From Edaphovirga cremea (GTDB lineage Bacteria > Pseudomonadota > Gammaproteobacteria > Enterobacterales > Enterobacteriaceae), in contig NZ_QOVA01000004.1 of assembly GCF_003332275.1 (NCBI RefSeq), positions 210,327 through 274,326 of the forward strand: a stretch of DNA of 64,000 bases, read 5' to 3'. Numbering within the stretch: the stretch's first letter is position 1; every line of letters begins with the position of its first letter. Of the stretch, positions 57,004 through 64,000 are shown one piece after another. The notes beneath the pieces are model-generated. The model saw only the letters and a program-made list of their open reading frames with translations, searched no databases and was not told the origin of the DNA. The translations under genes were made by a program, and so were the position numbers.

Positions 57004-59319
57004 TTAGTGACAGTCACCGGCTGGGCTCTGACAGCAGTTGCCGGGGTCGCTGGCTTGCAACTTCACGGAAACCCGACTGCGTGCCTTGCGCAGCGCAAAG
57101 AGAATCAATGCATTTACGATGAGCACGATGGCGATAATCATTATGCTGCTCTGTGGATGTTGGCCGAAGCTGGCGATTTGATAGAACAACGTTGCCAGTG
57201 AGTATGCGACGTTCAATCCCCAGGCAATGGAGAATGTCATCCAGCCACGGCTGGTTTCACGGGCAATTGCTCCCATCACTGAAACGCACGGCACGTATAA
57301 CAGCACAAATATCAGGTAGCTATACGCAGAAACCGCGCTGCCGAATTTGCTGCTCATCACGCCCATTGATCCCACCGCCATTTCACCGTCGCCTTTGCTG
57401 GCTTCAATCGGGTTGGAAAGCACGCTGAGACTGAAGGTATCTTTCAGACCCTGCCAGGTTTCGTTTACGGCACCCCCCAATTCATCAAGTAAATTGAAAT
57501 TGGCAGCATCAAATTCCTGATGGGTGATATGTTCAGCGGTATAAAGCGTATTCAGGGTACCGACCACGACTTCTTTAGCCATTGCCCCAGTGACCAAGCC
57601 TACGGTGGCCTGCCAGTTGTCGGCATGGATACCCATTGGGGCCAGCATCGGCGTGATAAATTTACTCACGGAAGCCAGCGCCGAATCATTGATGTCATCG
57701 ACCGCTTTACCGCTGAATGAAAAACTATTCAGTGCACCAATAAAAATACTGGCGATAACAATCACTTTACCGGCGCGCAAGACAAAGCCTTTCAGGCGTT
57801 GCCAGGTTTGCAGCAACAAACTTTTCAGGTGAGGGACATGATAGACCGGCAGCTCCATGACGAACGGCGAGGCTTCACCGCGCATGATGGTGTATTTCAG
57901 TACCAGGCCAGTCAGGATAGCCACGACAATGCCCAGCAAATAAAGGGAAAAGACGATCAGCGCGCCATCCTGCCCAAAGAATGCCGCAGAAAACACGGCA
58001 AAAATCGCCAACCGCGCACCGCAGGACATAAAGGGGGCCATCATGACGGTGATCAGGCGTTCGCGTGGTGCATCAAGCGTTCTTGAACCCATAATTGATG
58101 GCACATTGCAGCCAAAACCGACAATCAGCGGAACGAAGGATTTTCCAGGCAAACCCAGCGCCTGCATCAGGCGATCCATGACGAAGGCGGCGCGCGCCAT
58201 ATAGCCTGAATCCTCAAGGAAAGAGAGAAACAGATACATCATGCCGATCTGCGGTATCAATGGCAGAACCGTATTGATCCCGCCCCCAATCCCCTGCGCC
58301 AGAAATATGGTCAGCCAGTCCGGAAAATGGAATGTGTAACCAATCCATTGCAAACCTTGGATAAAAATGGCTGCGGAGCCAATATCAAAGATAGGTTGCA
58401 GCGCGCCACCAATGTTGATTGCCAACAGGAACATCAGGTACATCACCAGCAAAAAAATCGGTACCCCTAAAAAGCGGTTGAGAATGATTTTGTCGAGGAT
58501 TTGCGTCAGGCGATTGGGACTGGATTGTTGCGAATTGCTTACCGCGTCGCACAGTAAAGTGATGCTTTGATAGCGGGCATCAGCAATGACCAAGGCAGGA
58601 TCTTCCTGCTGTTGTTGCTCAAGCGCATGTCGCGAATTGGTCAGGAGCGAAACCGCCCGCCCTGCGCGGGAATGGCTATAGATATCGCCCTCGAGCATTT
58701 GCAAAGCCAGCCAGCGGCGTTGCTGTGGGGGCTGGTCAGGGGGCATGGCGTTTGCCAGATGTTCCACTTCCTTCAACAATTGCGGCGGGTAATTGACCAG
58801 CGCCTTGAATTCGAAGGCGTGTAACAGATCGATACTCTGCTTCAGTTCCGCAATTCCTTCTGCGCGGGTGGAAACCAGCGGGATCACGGGACAGCCAAGC
58901 TTTTCTGCGAGCGCGGGAATATCAATGGCGATGCTTTGTCCCTGTGCGATGTCGAGCATATTCAGCGCAATGATGCAGGGAATCCCCAGTTCAAGCAGTT
59001 GCAACGTCAGATAGAGATTACGTTCAAGGTTTGAAGCATCGACCACGTTGATCAGTACGTCGGCATCACCACTCAGAATGTAGTGGCAGGCAATTTGCTC
59101 ATCGAGAGAGGTTTGCTCAGAAATAGTCGTCAGAGAATAGGTTCCAGGCAGATCAACCAGTTTTACCTGATGTTCTGGCGTGGAAAACCCCCCTTCTTTG
59201 CGTTCTACCGTCACACCTGCCCAGTTACCGACACGTTGACGCGAGCCAGTCAGCTGATTGAACAGGGTAGTTTTACCTGAGTTAGGATTGCCAATTAACC
59301 CGATGGTGAGTGATTTCAT
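57004..59319 (-). CDS. feoB: Ferrous iron permease FeoB
   Basis: The product has 771 residues (E. coli 773). The N-terminal cytoplasmic G-domain has the P-loop GLIGNPNSGKTTLFNQLTG at about 7-25, G3 DLPGTYSL near 56-63, and the G4 motif NMLD near 119. A helical GDI region follows, then a polytopic membrane part with two Gate motifs (about 280-510 and 510-740). It imports Fe(II) across the inner membrane. The C-terminus carries a cysteine-containing tail. Confidence 0.96.
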   Translation of the reverse strand: MKSLTIGLIGNPNSGKTTLFNQLTGSRQRVGNWAGVTVERKEGGFSTPEHQVKLVDLPGTYSLTTISEQTSLDEQIACHYILSGDADVLINVVDASNLERNLYLTLQLLELGIPCIIALNMLDIAQGQSIAIDIPALAEKLGCPVIPLVSTRAEGIAELKQSIDLLHAFEFKALVNYPPQLLKEVEHLANAMPPDQPPQQRRWLALQMLEGDIYSHSRAGRAVSLLTNSRHALEQQQQEDPALVIADARYQSITLLCDAVSNSQQSSPNRLTQILDKIILNRFLGVPIFLLVMYLMFLLAINIGGALQPIFDIGSAAIFIQGLQWIGYTFHFPDWLTIFLAQGIGGGINTVLPLIPQIGMMYLFLSFLEDSGYMARAAFVMDRLMQALGLPGKSFVPLIVGFGCNVPSIMGSRTLDAPRERLITVMMAPFMSCGARLAIFAVFSAAFFGQDGALIVFSLYLLGIVVAILTGLVLKYTIMRGEASPFVMELPVYHVPHLKSLLLQTWQRLKGFVLRAGKVIVIASIFIGALNSFSFSGKAVDDINDSALASVSKFITPMLAPMGIHADNWQATVGLVTGAMAKEVVVGTLNTLYTAEHITHQEFDAANFNLLDELGGAVNETWQGLKDTFSLSVLSNPIEASKGDGEMAVGSMGVMSSKFGSAVSAYSYLIFVLLYVPCVSVMGAIARETSRGWMTFSIAWGLNVAYSLATLFYQIASFGQHPQSSIMIIAIVLIVNALILFALRKARSRVSVKLQASDPGNCCQSPAGDCH

Positions 59320-59387
59320 AAGCCAACGTCTGAGAAATAAGTCAATAACAACGGATGCAAGGGCGTGGCCCGCACATCACCTGGAGA

Positions 59388-59612
59388 TCAGGATTGCTGA
59401 TCCAGCATCAGTAGCGCGAGATCTTTCTTGCGCAATACCAGATTGACGCGCCGTGTCTCGATTTGTATTGGGTCACCAAGGGGCGCAACGCGAATGACAT
59501 TAAATGACGAGCCCGGCAACATGCCCAGCGACAATAATTTCTGGCGATAAGAAGGGCTGATTTCAGGTGAGAAACCGATAATTTTATAAGTATTTTCTGG
59601 AAGAAGATGCAT
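59388..59612 (-). CDS. feoA: Ferrous iron transport protein FeoA
   Basis: The start is placed at [14 protein letters not shown], with AAGG 5 bases upstream; longer in-frame starts run into the promoter region. The product has 74 residues (E. coli 75), an SH3-like protein with [38 protein letters not shown] at about 18-55. It is required for full FeoB function. It is first in feoABC, 68 bp before feoB, with a Fur box upstream. Confidence 0.94.
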   Translation of the reverse strand: MHLLPENTYKIIGFSPEISPSYRQKLLSLGMLPGSSFNVIRVAPLGDPIQIETRRVNLVLRKKDLALLMLDQQS

Positions 59613-59680
59613 ATAACCTTCTTGGTTTACCATGATGCTGCGCCATTGCGCCGCAATTAAATGAGAATACGTAAAATAAT

Positions 59681-59699
59681 GATAGTGATAATGGTTATC
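59681..59699 (-). promoter_or_regulatory. Fur box upstream of feoABC
   Basis: GATAGTGATAATGGTTATC matches 16 of 19 positions of the Fur consensus (GATAATGATAATCATTATC). It lies 69 bp upstream of the feoA ATG, so the operon should be repressed when iron is plentiful. Confidence 0.85.
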
Positions 59700-59762
59700 G
59701 AAACAATAGATAAACAACGTAAAGGCAGTGAATTCAATAGACCAAACTGTGGTTTTACTCAC

Positions 59763-60119
59763 TGAGTATCATTTCGGCGATTTTGTCACTAAACCTTGGT
59801 ACATGCAAATGAGATTGGGAAGTTAAATCAGTTAAAGAACTTGTCAGGAATAAAATATCAGGATCCATTTTTGATAATACGTTGCCGCTTACTTAACGTA
59901 TATCATTCGTGAAGTGCGATATTTTTTAACATTGAATAACCTGAGTCACCAAGGTGAGGGTGTTGTCTTTCTTGGTAAAAGAGGGAAGTGGCAGGACATA
60001 TTGTTACACGGGCTGTTAACTTCAACGAGTTATTATTTTGACTTATGACATATTAATAGTGAAACAAATATTTACTTTACCTTCGAAAATAATCCTGAAT
60101 AGTCATGAACAGAACTAAT
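59763..60119. other. Intergenic region between feo and tex
   Basis: This AT-rich stretch of about 360 bp lies upstream of the feo promoter and downstream of tex. I see no gene and no clear element apart from the tex terminator at its right edge. Confidence 0.5.
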
Positions 60120-60143
60120 AGCCGCCGTGAAAACACGGCGGCT
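60120..60143 (-). terminator. Terminator of tex
   Basis: Perfect 10-bp stem AGCCGCCGTG/CACGGCGGCT with an AAAA loop, 9 bp after the tex stop. Read on the minus strand it is followed by ATTAGTTCTG, a weak T-tract. Confidence 0.75.
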
Positions 60144-60151
60144 TGGGGAAA

Positions 60152-62488
60152 TTAGCGCTTTTTCAGTGCAGCAGCCAGTGCATCACTCATTGCACTGTTG
60201 CCTGCCGGTGTACTGCTTCGCGGATTGCCCCGATTCTGCTGATTCCGGTTTTGTTGTGGCCGGGCGTTATTGGCTGGCGGTGTGCTGCCGCTATTTCGCC
60301 GCGGTGCCGCCTCGCCGGGTTGTTCATCAAGGCGCATCGTCAATGCAATACGTTTACGCTGCAAGTCGACTTCCATCACTTTGACTTTAACAATATCCCC
60401 GGCTTTCACCACGGTATGCGGATCATCCACGAATTTGTCAGCCAGCGATGAAATATGAACCAGTCCATCCTGATGAACCCCGATATCTACAAACGCGCCG
60501 AAATTCGTTACGTTGGTGACGGAGCCTTCAAGAATCATTCCCGGCGTCAGGTCGTTCATGGTTTCAACGCCATCGGCGAAGGTCGCAGTCTTGAACTCGG
60601 GACGTGGGTCGCGGCCTGGTTTTTCCAGCTCTTTAATGATGTCAGTAACGGTAGGAACACCGAACTTTTCATTCGTAAAATCACTGGCTTTCAGGTTGCG
60701 CAGCGCCGTCGGATTACCCATCAGATCCTGCAATGCCTGCTCGGTTGCCGCCAGAATGCGCTCAACGACCGGATACGTTTCCGGATGCACTGTTGAGGCA
60801 TCGAGCGGATTATCACCGTGGTTAATACGCAGGAAGCCTGCGCACTGTTCAAAGGCTTTAGGTCCGAGTCGGCTGACTTTCAACAGTTGATCGCGGTTGT
60901 TGAAACGGCCATTTTCATCCCGCCAATTCACAATGTTCTGCGCCATCATCCGGCTAAGACCTGCGACACGGGTTAACAGCGGTACCGAGGCCGTGTTCAG
61001 ATCGACACCGACGGCATTCACACAATCCTCGACGACCGCATCCAGTTTCTTCGCCAGTTGGCTTTGGCTTACATCGTGTTGATACTGACCAACACCAATG
61101 GATTTAGGATCGATTTTCACCAGTTCGGCCAGAGGATCCTGCAAACGCCGGGCGATGGAAACTGCACCACGCAACGTAACATCCAGATTCGGGAACTCCA
61201 GCGCGGCCAGTTCAGAAGCTGAATAAACGGACGCTCCTGCCTCACTGACGATCACTTTCTGCGCTTTAACGTTCGGGAACTGTTTTTGCAGTTCGAGGTA
61301 GAAGCGCTCAGTCTCGCGTGAAGCAGTGCCGTTACCGATAGCAACCAATTCAACGTTATGCTTGATACAAAGGGCGGCAACAGCGGCGGCGGCTTTCGCG
61401 GCCTGGCCGGTGTGCGGATAAACCGTATCCGTCCCCACCAGTTTGCCGGTGTTGTCCACGACGGCCACTTTGACCCCGGTGCGTAAGCCTGGATCAAGAC
61501 CCATCGTTGCACGCATGCCTGCCGGTGCAGCCATCAGCAAATCGTGCATGTTACGGGCAAAGACCTTGATGGCTTCCTCTTCCGCTTGTTCGCGAATCGT
61601 GCCCATCAGCTCGGTTTCAAGATGCAGCAGGACTTTAATCCGCCACGTCCAGTTCACAACGGCACGTCGCCAACTGTCCGCCGGGGCGTTGTTCAGGCGA
61701 AGTGCGAGGTGGTCGATGATGATCTGCTCACCCTGGCTTTCACGCGGGGGTTCATCGAACTGTGGATCGGCATTCAGTGAAAGCTGCAGTATTCCTTCAT
61801 TGCGGCCGCGGAACATCGCCAGTGCACGGTGGGAGGGAACTTGCGCGATAGGCTCATGGTGGTCGAAGTAGTCGCGGAATTTCGCGCCTTCTTCTTCCTT
61901 GCCTTCAACGACGCGCGCGACCAGATGGGCATTTTTCCAAAGATAGTGGCGTACTTTCGCCAACAGGCCCGCATCTTCAGCAAAACGCTCCATCAGGATG
62001 TAACGGGCACCATCCAGCGCAGCCTTGGTATCCGCAACGCCTTTATCGGCGTCTATAAACGCCACAGCGGCCAGTTCTGGCTCTTGCTGGGGGTTTTGCC
62101 ACAGGCTGTCGGCCAACGGCTCAAGACCCGCCTCGATAGCGATTTGCCCACGGGTGCGGCGTTTGGGTTTATAGGGGAGATAGAGATCCTCCAGTTCCGT
62201 CTTGCTCATCGTACCGCTGATGGATGCGGCCAGCGCGTCGGTCAGTTTACCCTGCTCTTCAATGGATTTGAGGATGGACTGACGGCGCTCTTCCAGTTCC
62301 CGCAGATAGCCGAGACGGGTTTCCAGCTGACGCAATTGGGTGTCGTCCAGCCCTCCGGTCACTTCCTTACGATACCGTGCAATAAAGGGCACGGTATTAC
62401 CTTCATCCAGCAGACGGATCGCGGAGAGAACCTGCTCCGGTCTGGCCTGCAGTTCGGTTGCAATAATGCGGCTCAGTGGATCATTCAT
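60152..62488 (-). CDS. tex: Transcription accessory protein Tex (YhgF)
   Basis: The product has 778 residues (E. coli YhgF 773). The domains are an N-terminal helical region, a YqgF-like RNase H fold (about 328-455, [14 protein letters not shown]), helix-hairpin-helix motifs (about 490-630) and a C-terminal S1 RNA-binding domain (about 650-720, [32 protein letters not shown]). A low-complexity tail rich in N, Q, R and P follows. Tex binds nucleic acid and RNA polymerase and is essential in some pathogens. greB-ompR, its usual neighbours, would lie beyond the window. Confidence 0.95.
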   Translation of the reverse strand: MNDPLSRIIATELQARPEQVLSAIRLLDEGNTVPFIARYRKEVTGGLDDTQLRQLETRLGYLRELEERRQSILKSIEEQGKLTDALAASISGTMSKTELEDLYLPYKPKRRTRGQIAIEAGLEPLADSLWQNPQQEPELAAVAFIDADKGVADTKAALDGARYILMERFAEDAGLLAKVRHYLWKNAHLVARVVEGKEEEGAKFRDYFDHHEPIAQVPSHRALAMFRGRNEGILQLSLNADPQFDEPPRESQGEQIIIDHLALRLNNAPADSWRRAVVNWTWRIKVLLHLETELMGTIREQAEEEAIKVFARNMHDLLMAAPAGMRATMGLDPGLRTGVKVAVVDNTGKLVGTDTVYPHTGQAAKAAAAVAALCIKHNVELVAIGNGTASRETERFYLELQKQFPNVKAQKVIVSEAGASVYSASELAALEFPNLDVTLRGAVSIARRLQDPLAELVKIDPKSIGVGQYQHDVSQSQLAKKLDAVVEDCVNAVGVDLNTASVPLLTRVAGLSRMMAQNIVNWRDENGRFNNRDQLLKVSRLGPKAFEQCAGFLRINHGDNPLDASTVHPETYPVVERILAATEQALQDLMGNPTALRNLKASDFTNEKFGVPTVTDIIKELEKPGRDPRPEFKTATFADGVETMNDLTPGMILEGSVTNVTNFGAFVDIGVHQDGLVHISSLADKFVDDPHTVVKAGDIVKVKVMEVDLQRKRIALTMRLDEQPGEAAPRRNSGSTPPANNARPQQNRNQQNRGNPRSSTPAGNSAMSDALAAALKKR

Positions 62489-62755
62489 AAGTCGGTTATC
62501 AATAATGGTCAGTTAAGGGTTAATGAAAACAGGGGACAGTTATACGGATTGAGCATTAAAAATGCCAGCGACACGGCGGTGTGGAGAGGAAACCGCCGTC
62601 GCTGAAACCGCGATTTTAACACGCAGGATCCCTGTTCCAGGCGGGACATGCAGGGAATTGGTGAGGGAATTATCGGATAATACTGAAATGATTCTGCGCC
62701 TGGCGTTGGGTATGGCAAACGCAGAATCGACGGCGAGATCGGTCAGTTTTTACCA

Positions 62756-63544
62756 CTAACGGATAATACCGCGGTTGGAACGGCGAAAAAATTCAGTAAA
62801 CGGCAATAATACCGGGGAATCTATCGCGAGTGCTGCCAGACGAATTTTAATCTCGTCGAGGGATTTGCCGCTGCGGTAGATCAATCGATAAGCCAGACTT
62901 ATTGCATTGCGCGCTTCGATACCAAAGCCCTGCTGCTCTAGCGCATAGTTATCTTGTTCGTAAGGTGATGCGCGATTTCCCTGCGCTAAAACGAAGGGGG
63001 GAATATCCTGAACGACACAGGCTCCTTTACCCGCCCTGACGCGCGTACCAATGATGCAGAATTGATGGATGGCAGCCATCGCACCCAAATCGGTATAATC
63101 GTCGACTTCAACGTGCCCACCTAAATTGACGTTGTGAGCAAAGGTACAGTGGCTACCGATAATACAGTCATGGCCGACGTGGGTATTTTCCATCAATACA
63201 TTATCATTGCCGATTCGGGTGACGCCAATCCCTTGTACGGTACCGCGGTGAATGGTGCTTTTTTCATGGATCCGATTGCCATCACCTATTTCAACCCGCG
63301 TTGGCTCTCCGCGATATTTTAAATCCTGATTCACTTCACCGATCGAGCAAAACTGCGCAATGTGATTATTCCGACCTATGCGTGTTAAGCCATTCATCAC
63401 CACATGTGACGTCAACACGCTGCCTGAACCGATTTCGACGCCTGCACTGATGTAGCAAAAGGGGCCAATATGAACATTGGCACCAATAATGGCACCATCT
63501 TCAATAATTGAGCCCGAACTAATAAAAGCTGTTGAATGGATCAT
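62756..63544 (-). CDS. LpxA paralogue (acyl-ACP:UDP-sugar O-acyltransferase-like)
   Basis: The start is placed at [17 protein letters not shown], with GGGAGA upstream; the product has 262 residues, exactly the length of E. coli LpxA. It is a left-handed beta-helix of hexapeptide repeats (about 1-190) plus a helical C-terminus. Residues aligned with the E. coli active site are kept: His122 and His125 (THVGHDC), His144 and His160. The hydrocarbon-ruler glycine at position 173 is lysine (GTRVRAGKG). It stands alone next to tex, not in the lpxD-fabZ-lpxA cluster, so it is probably a second copy with altered acyl specificity or a different sugar substrate. Confidence 0.82.
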   Translation of the reverse strand: MIHSTAFISSGSIIEDGAIIGANVHIGPFCYISAGVEIGSGSVLTSHVVMNGLTRIGRNNHIAQFCSIGEVNQDLKYRGEPTRVEIGDGNRIHEKSTIHRGTVQGIGVTRIGNDNVLMENTHVGHDCIIGSHCTFAHNVNLGGHVEVDDYTDLGAMAAIHQFCIIGTRVRAGKGACVVQDIPPFVLAQGNRASPYEQDNYALEQQGFGIEARNAISLAYRLIYRSGKSLDEIKIRLAALAIDSPVLLPFTEFFRRSNRGIIR

Positions 63545-64000
63545 GTAACGTAGTCTCCCGATGGCGGGATCGCTTTTAATCTGTCTCAGCGAAATCAGCA
63601 TCAATTTGAGTGTGAGTCCACTGGGACCCAGGCCTGGCTGAACGGGGAGGCAGATAAATCAGCGTGGTTACTGATGATTTATAAGGAGATTCCATTACTC
63701 CGGGCAATGAGACGCCCGGTAAAATTGATTGCGTACAGAATCTCCGCGCGGATTTTTTTCCGGTGCAGTTGCTATGATAATGCCACTATTTTGCAGAGAT
63801 TATTTTTATTTATTTTTCAATGTAAATTCATAAATATTAAATATTGGTTATCTCGACCTTTGGTTCATGGGAATGATCTGAACCCCAGTAAAGTCACTCG
63901 CTGAGGTTGTTAAGATTAGTTGTATTTTATATCAATTACATACCAATTTTTTAGACCGGTAGGTGTGGGAACGCTGACCTCATCGTCCACCTCTTTTTTG
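63545..64000. other. Region upstream of the lpxA paralogue
   Basis: No credible gene is seen; a 76-codon ORF at 63674-63904 has no recognisable motif and its composition is that of AT-rich non-coding DNA. A short hairpin CCGGGC/GCCCGG lies near 63698-63716. The promoter of the lpxA paralogue should be here. Confidence 0.45.

Noticed and set aside
63674-63904. 76-codon ORF at the right end
   Set aside because: AT-rich, no motif, and likely part of the promoter region of the lpxA paralogue.

Overview
The window is a chromosomal stretch of an enteric gamma-proteobacterium (order Enterobacterales). The gene order yhhY-ryhB-yhhW-gntR-yhgN-asd-glgBXCAP-glpD ... malT-malPQ-nfuA-gntX-bioH-feoCBA-tex matches the E. 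coli K-12 backbone as I remember it, with protein lengths almost identical to the E. coli ones. Several departures (a chromosomal terZABCDE operon, an ula operon next to glpEGR, a porin between malT and malP, a second lpxA-like gene beside tex) point away from Escherichia, towards a Yersiniaceae/Pectobacteriaceae-type genome. The genus cannot be fixed from the sequence alone.

Region by region. 1-4.2 kb: tellurite-resistance operon terZ(partial)-terA-terB-terC-terD-terE. 4.4-9.5 kb: accessory genes (a LysR regulator divergent from an NAD(P)H quinone oxidoreductase, a small lipoprotein, two paralogous TetR regulators with quite different operator-like sequences, an AraC regulator with a DUF6506-like protein). 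9.6-12.6 kb: a two-gene NRPS-like unit made of a carrier-plus-condensation protein and a separate thioester reductase; the carrier serine and the catalytic histidine are both replaced. 13.1-19.9 kb: an HSL-type esterase, yhhS, an RpiR-type regulator, yhhY, the small RNA ryhB with its Fur-type promoter, pirin yhhW, gntR without gntK/gntU, and yhgN. 20.1-31.2 kb: asd and the complete glycogen operon glgBXCAP. 31.3-43.3 kb: glpD, then glpR-glpG-glpE, ulaR, ulaG and the divergent ulaABCDEF operon for L-ascorbate. 44.9-54.4 kb: malT, a general porin, and malPQ preceded by MalT-box-like sites. 54.6-63.5 kb: nfuA, gntX, bioH, feoCBA with a Fur box, tex, and an lpxA paralogue.

Metabolically the window is dominated by storage and use of alpha-glucans. 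GlgC/GlgA/GlgB build glycogen and GlgX/GlgP break it down, while MalP/MalQ under MalT process maltodextrins. GlpD/GlpR handle glycerol-3-phosphate and Ula handles ascorbate. Iron control appears twice (ryhB and feo).

The most unusual feature is a family of about 200-bp repeats in two blocks (33.1-34.1 kb and 43.4-44.8 kb). Seven copies share a 22-bp invariant core but carry four or five hairpins whose stem sequences change between copies while pairing is kept. The two blocks are inverted copies of each other and flank exactly the segment (glpR-glpG-glpE-ula) whose glpEGR part is inverted relative to E. coli, so they probably mediated an inversion.
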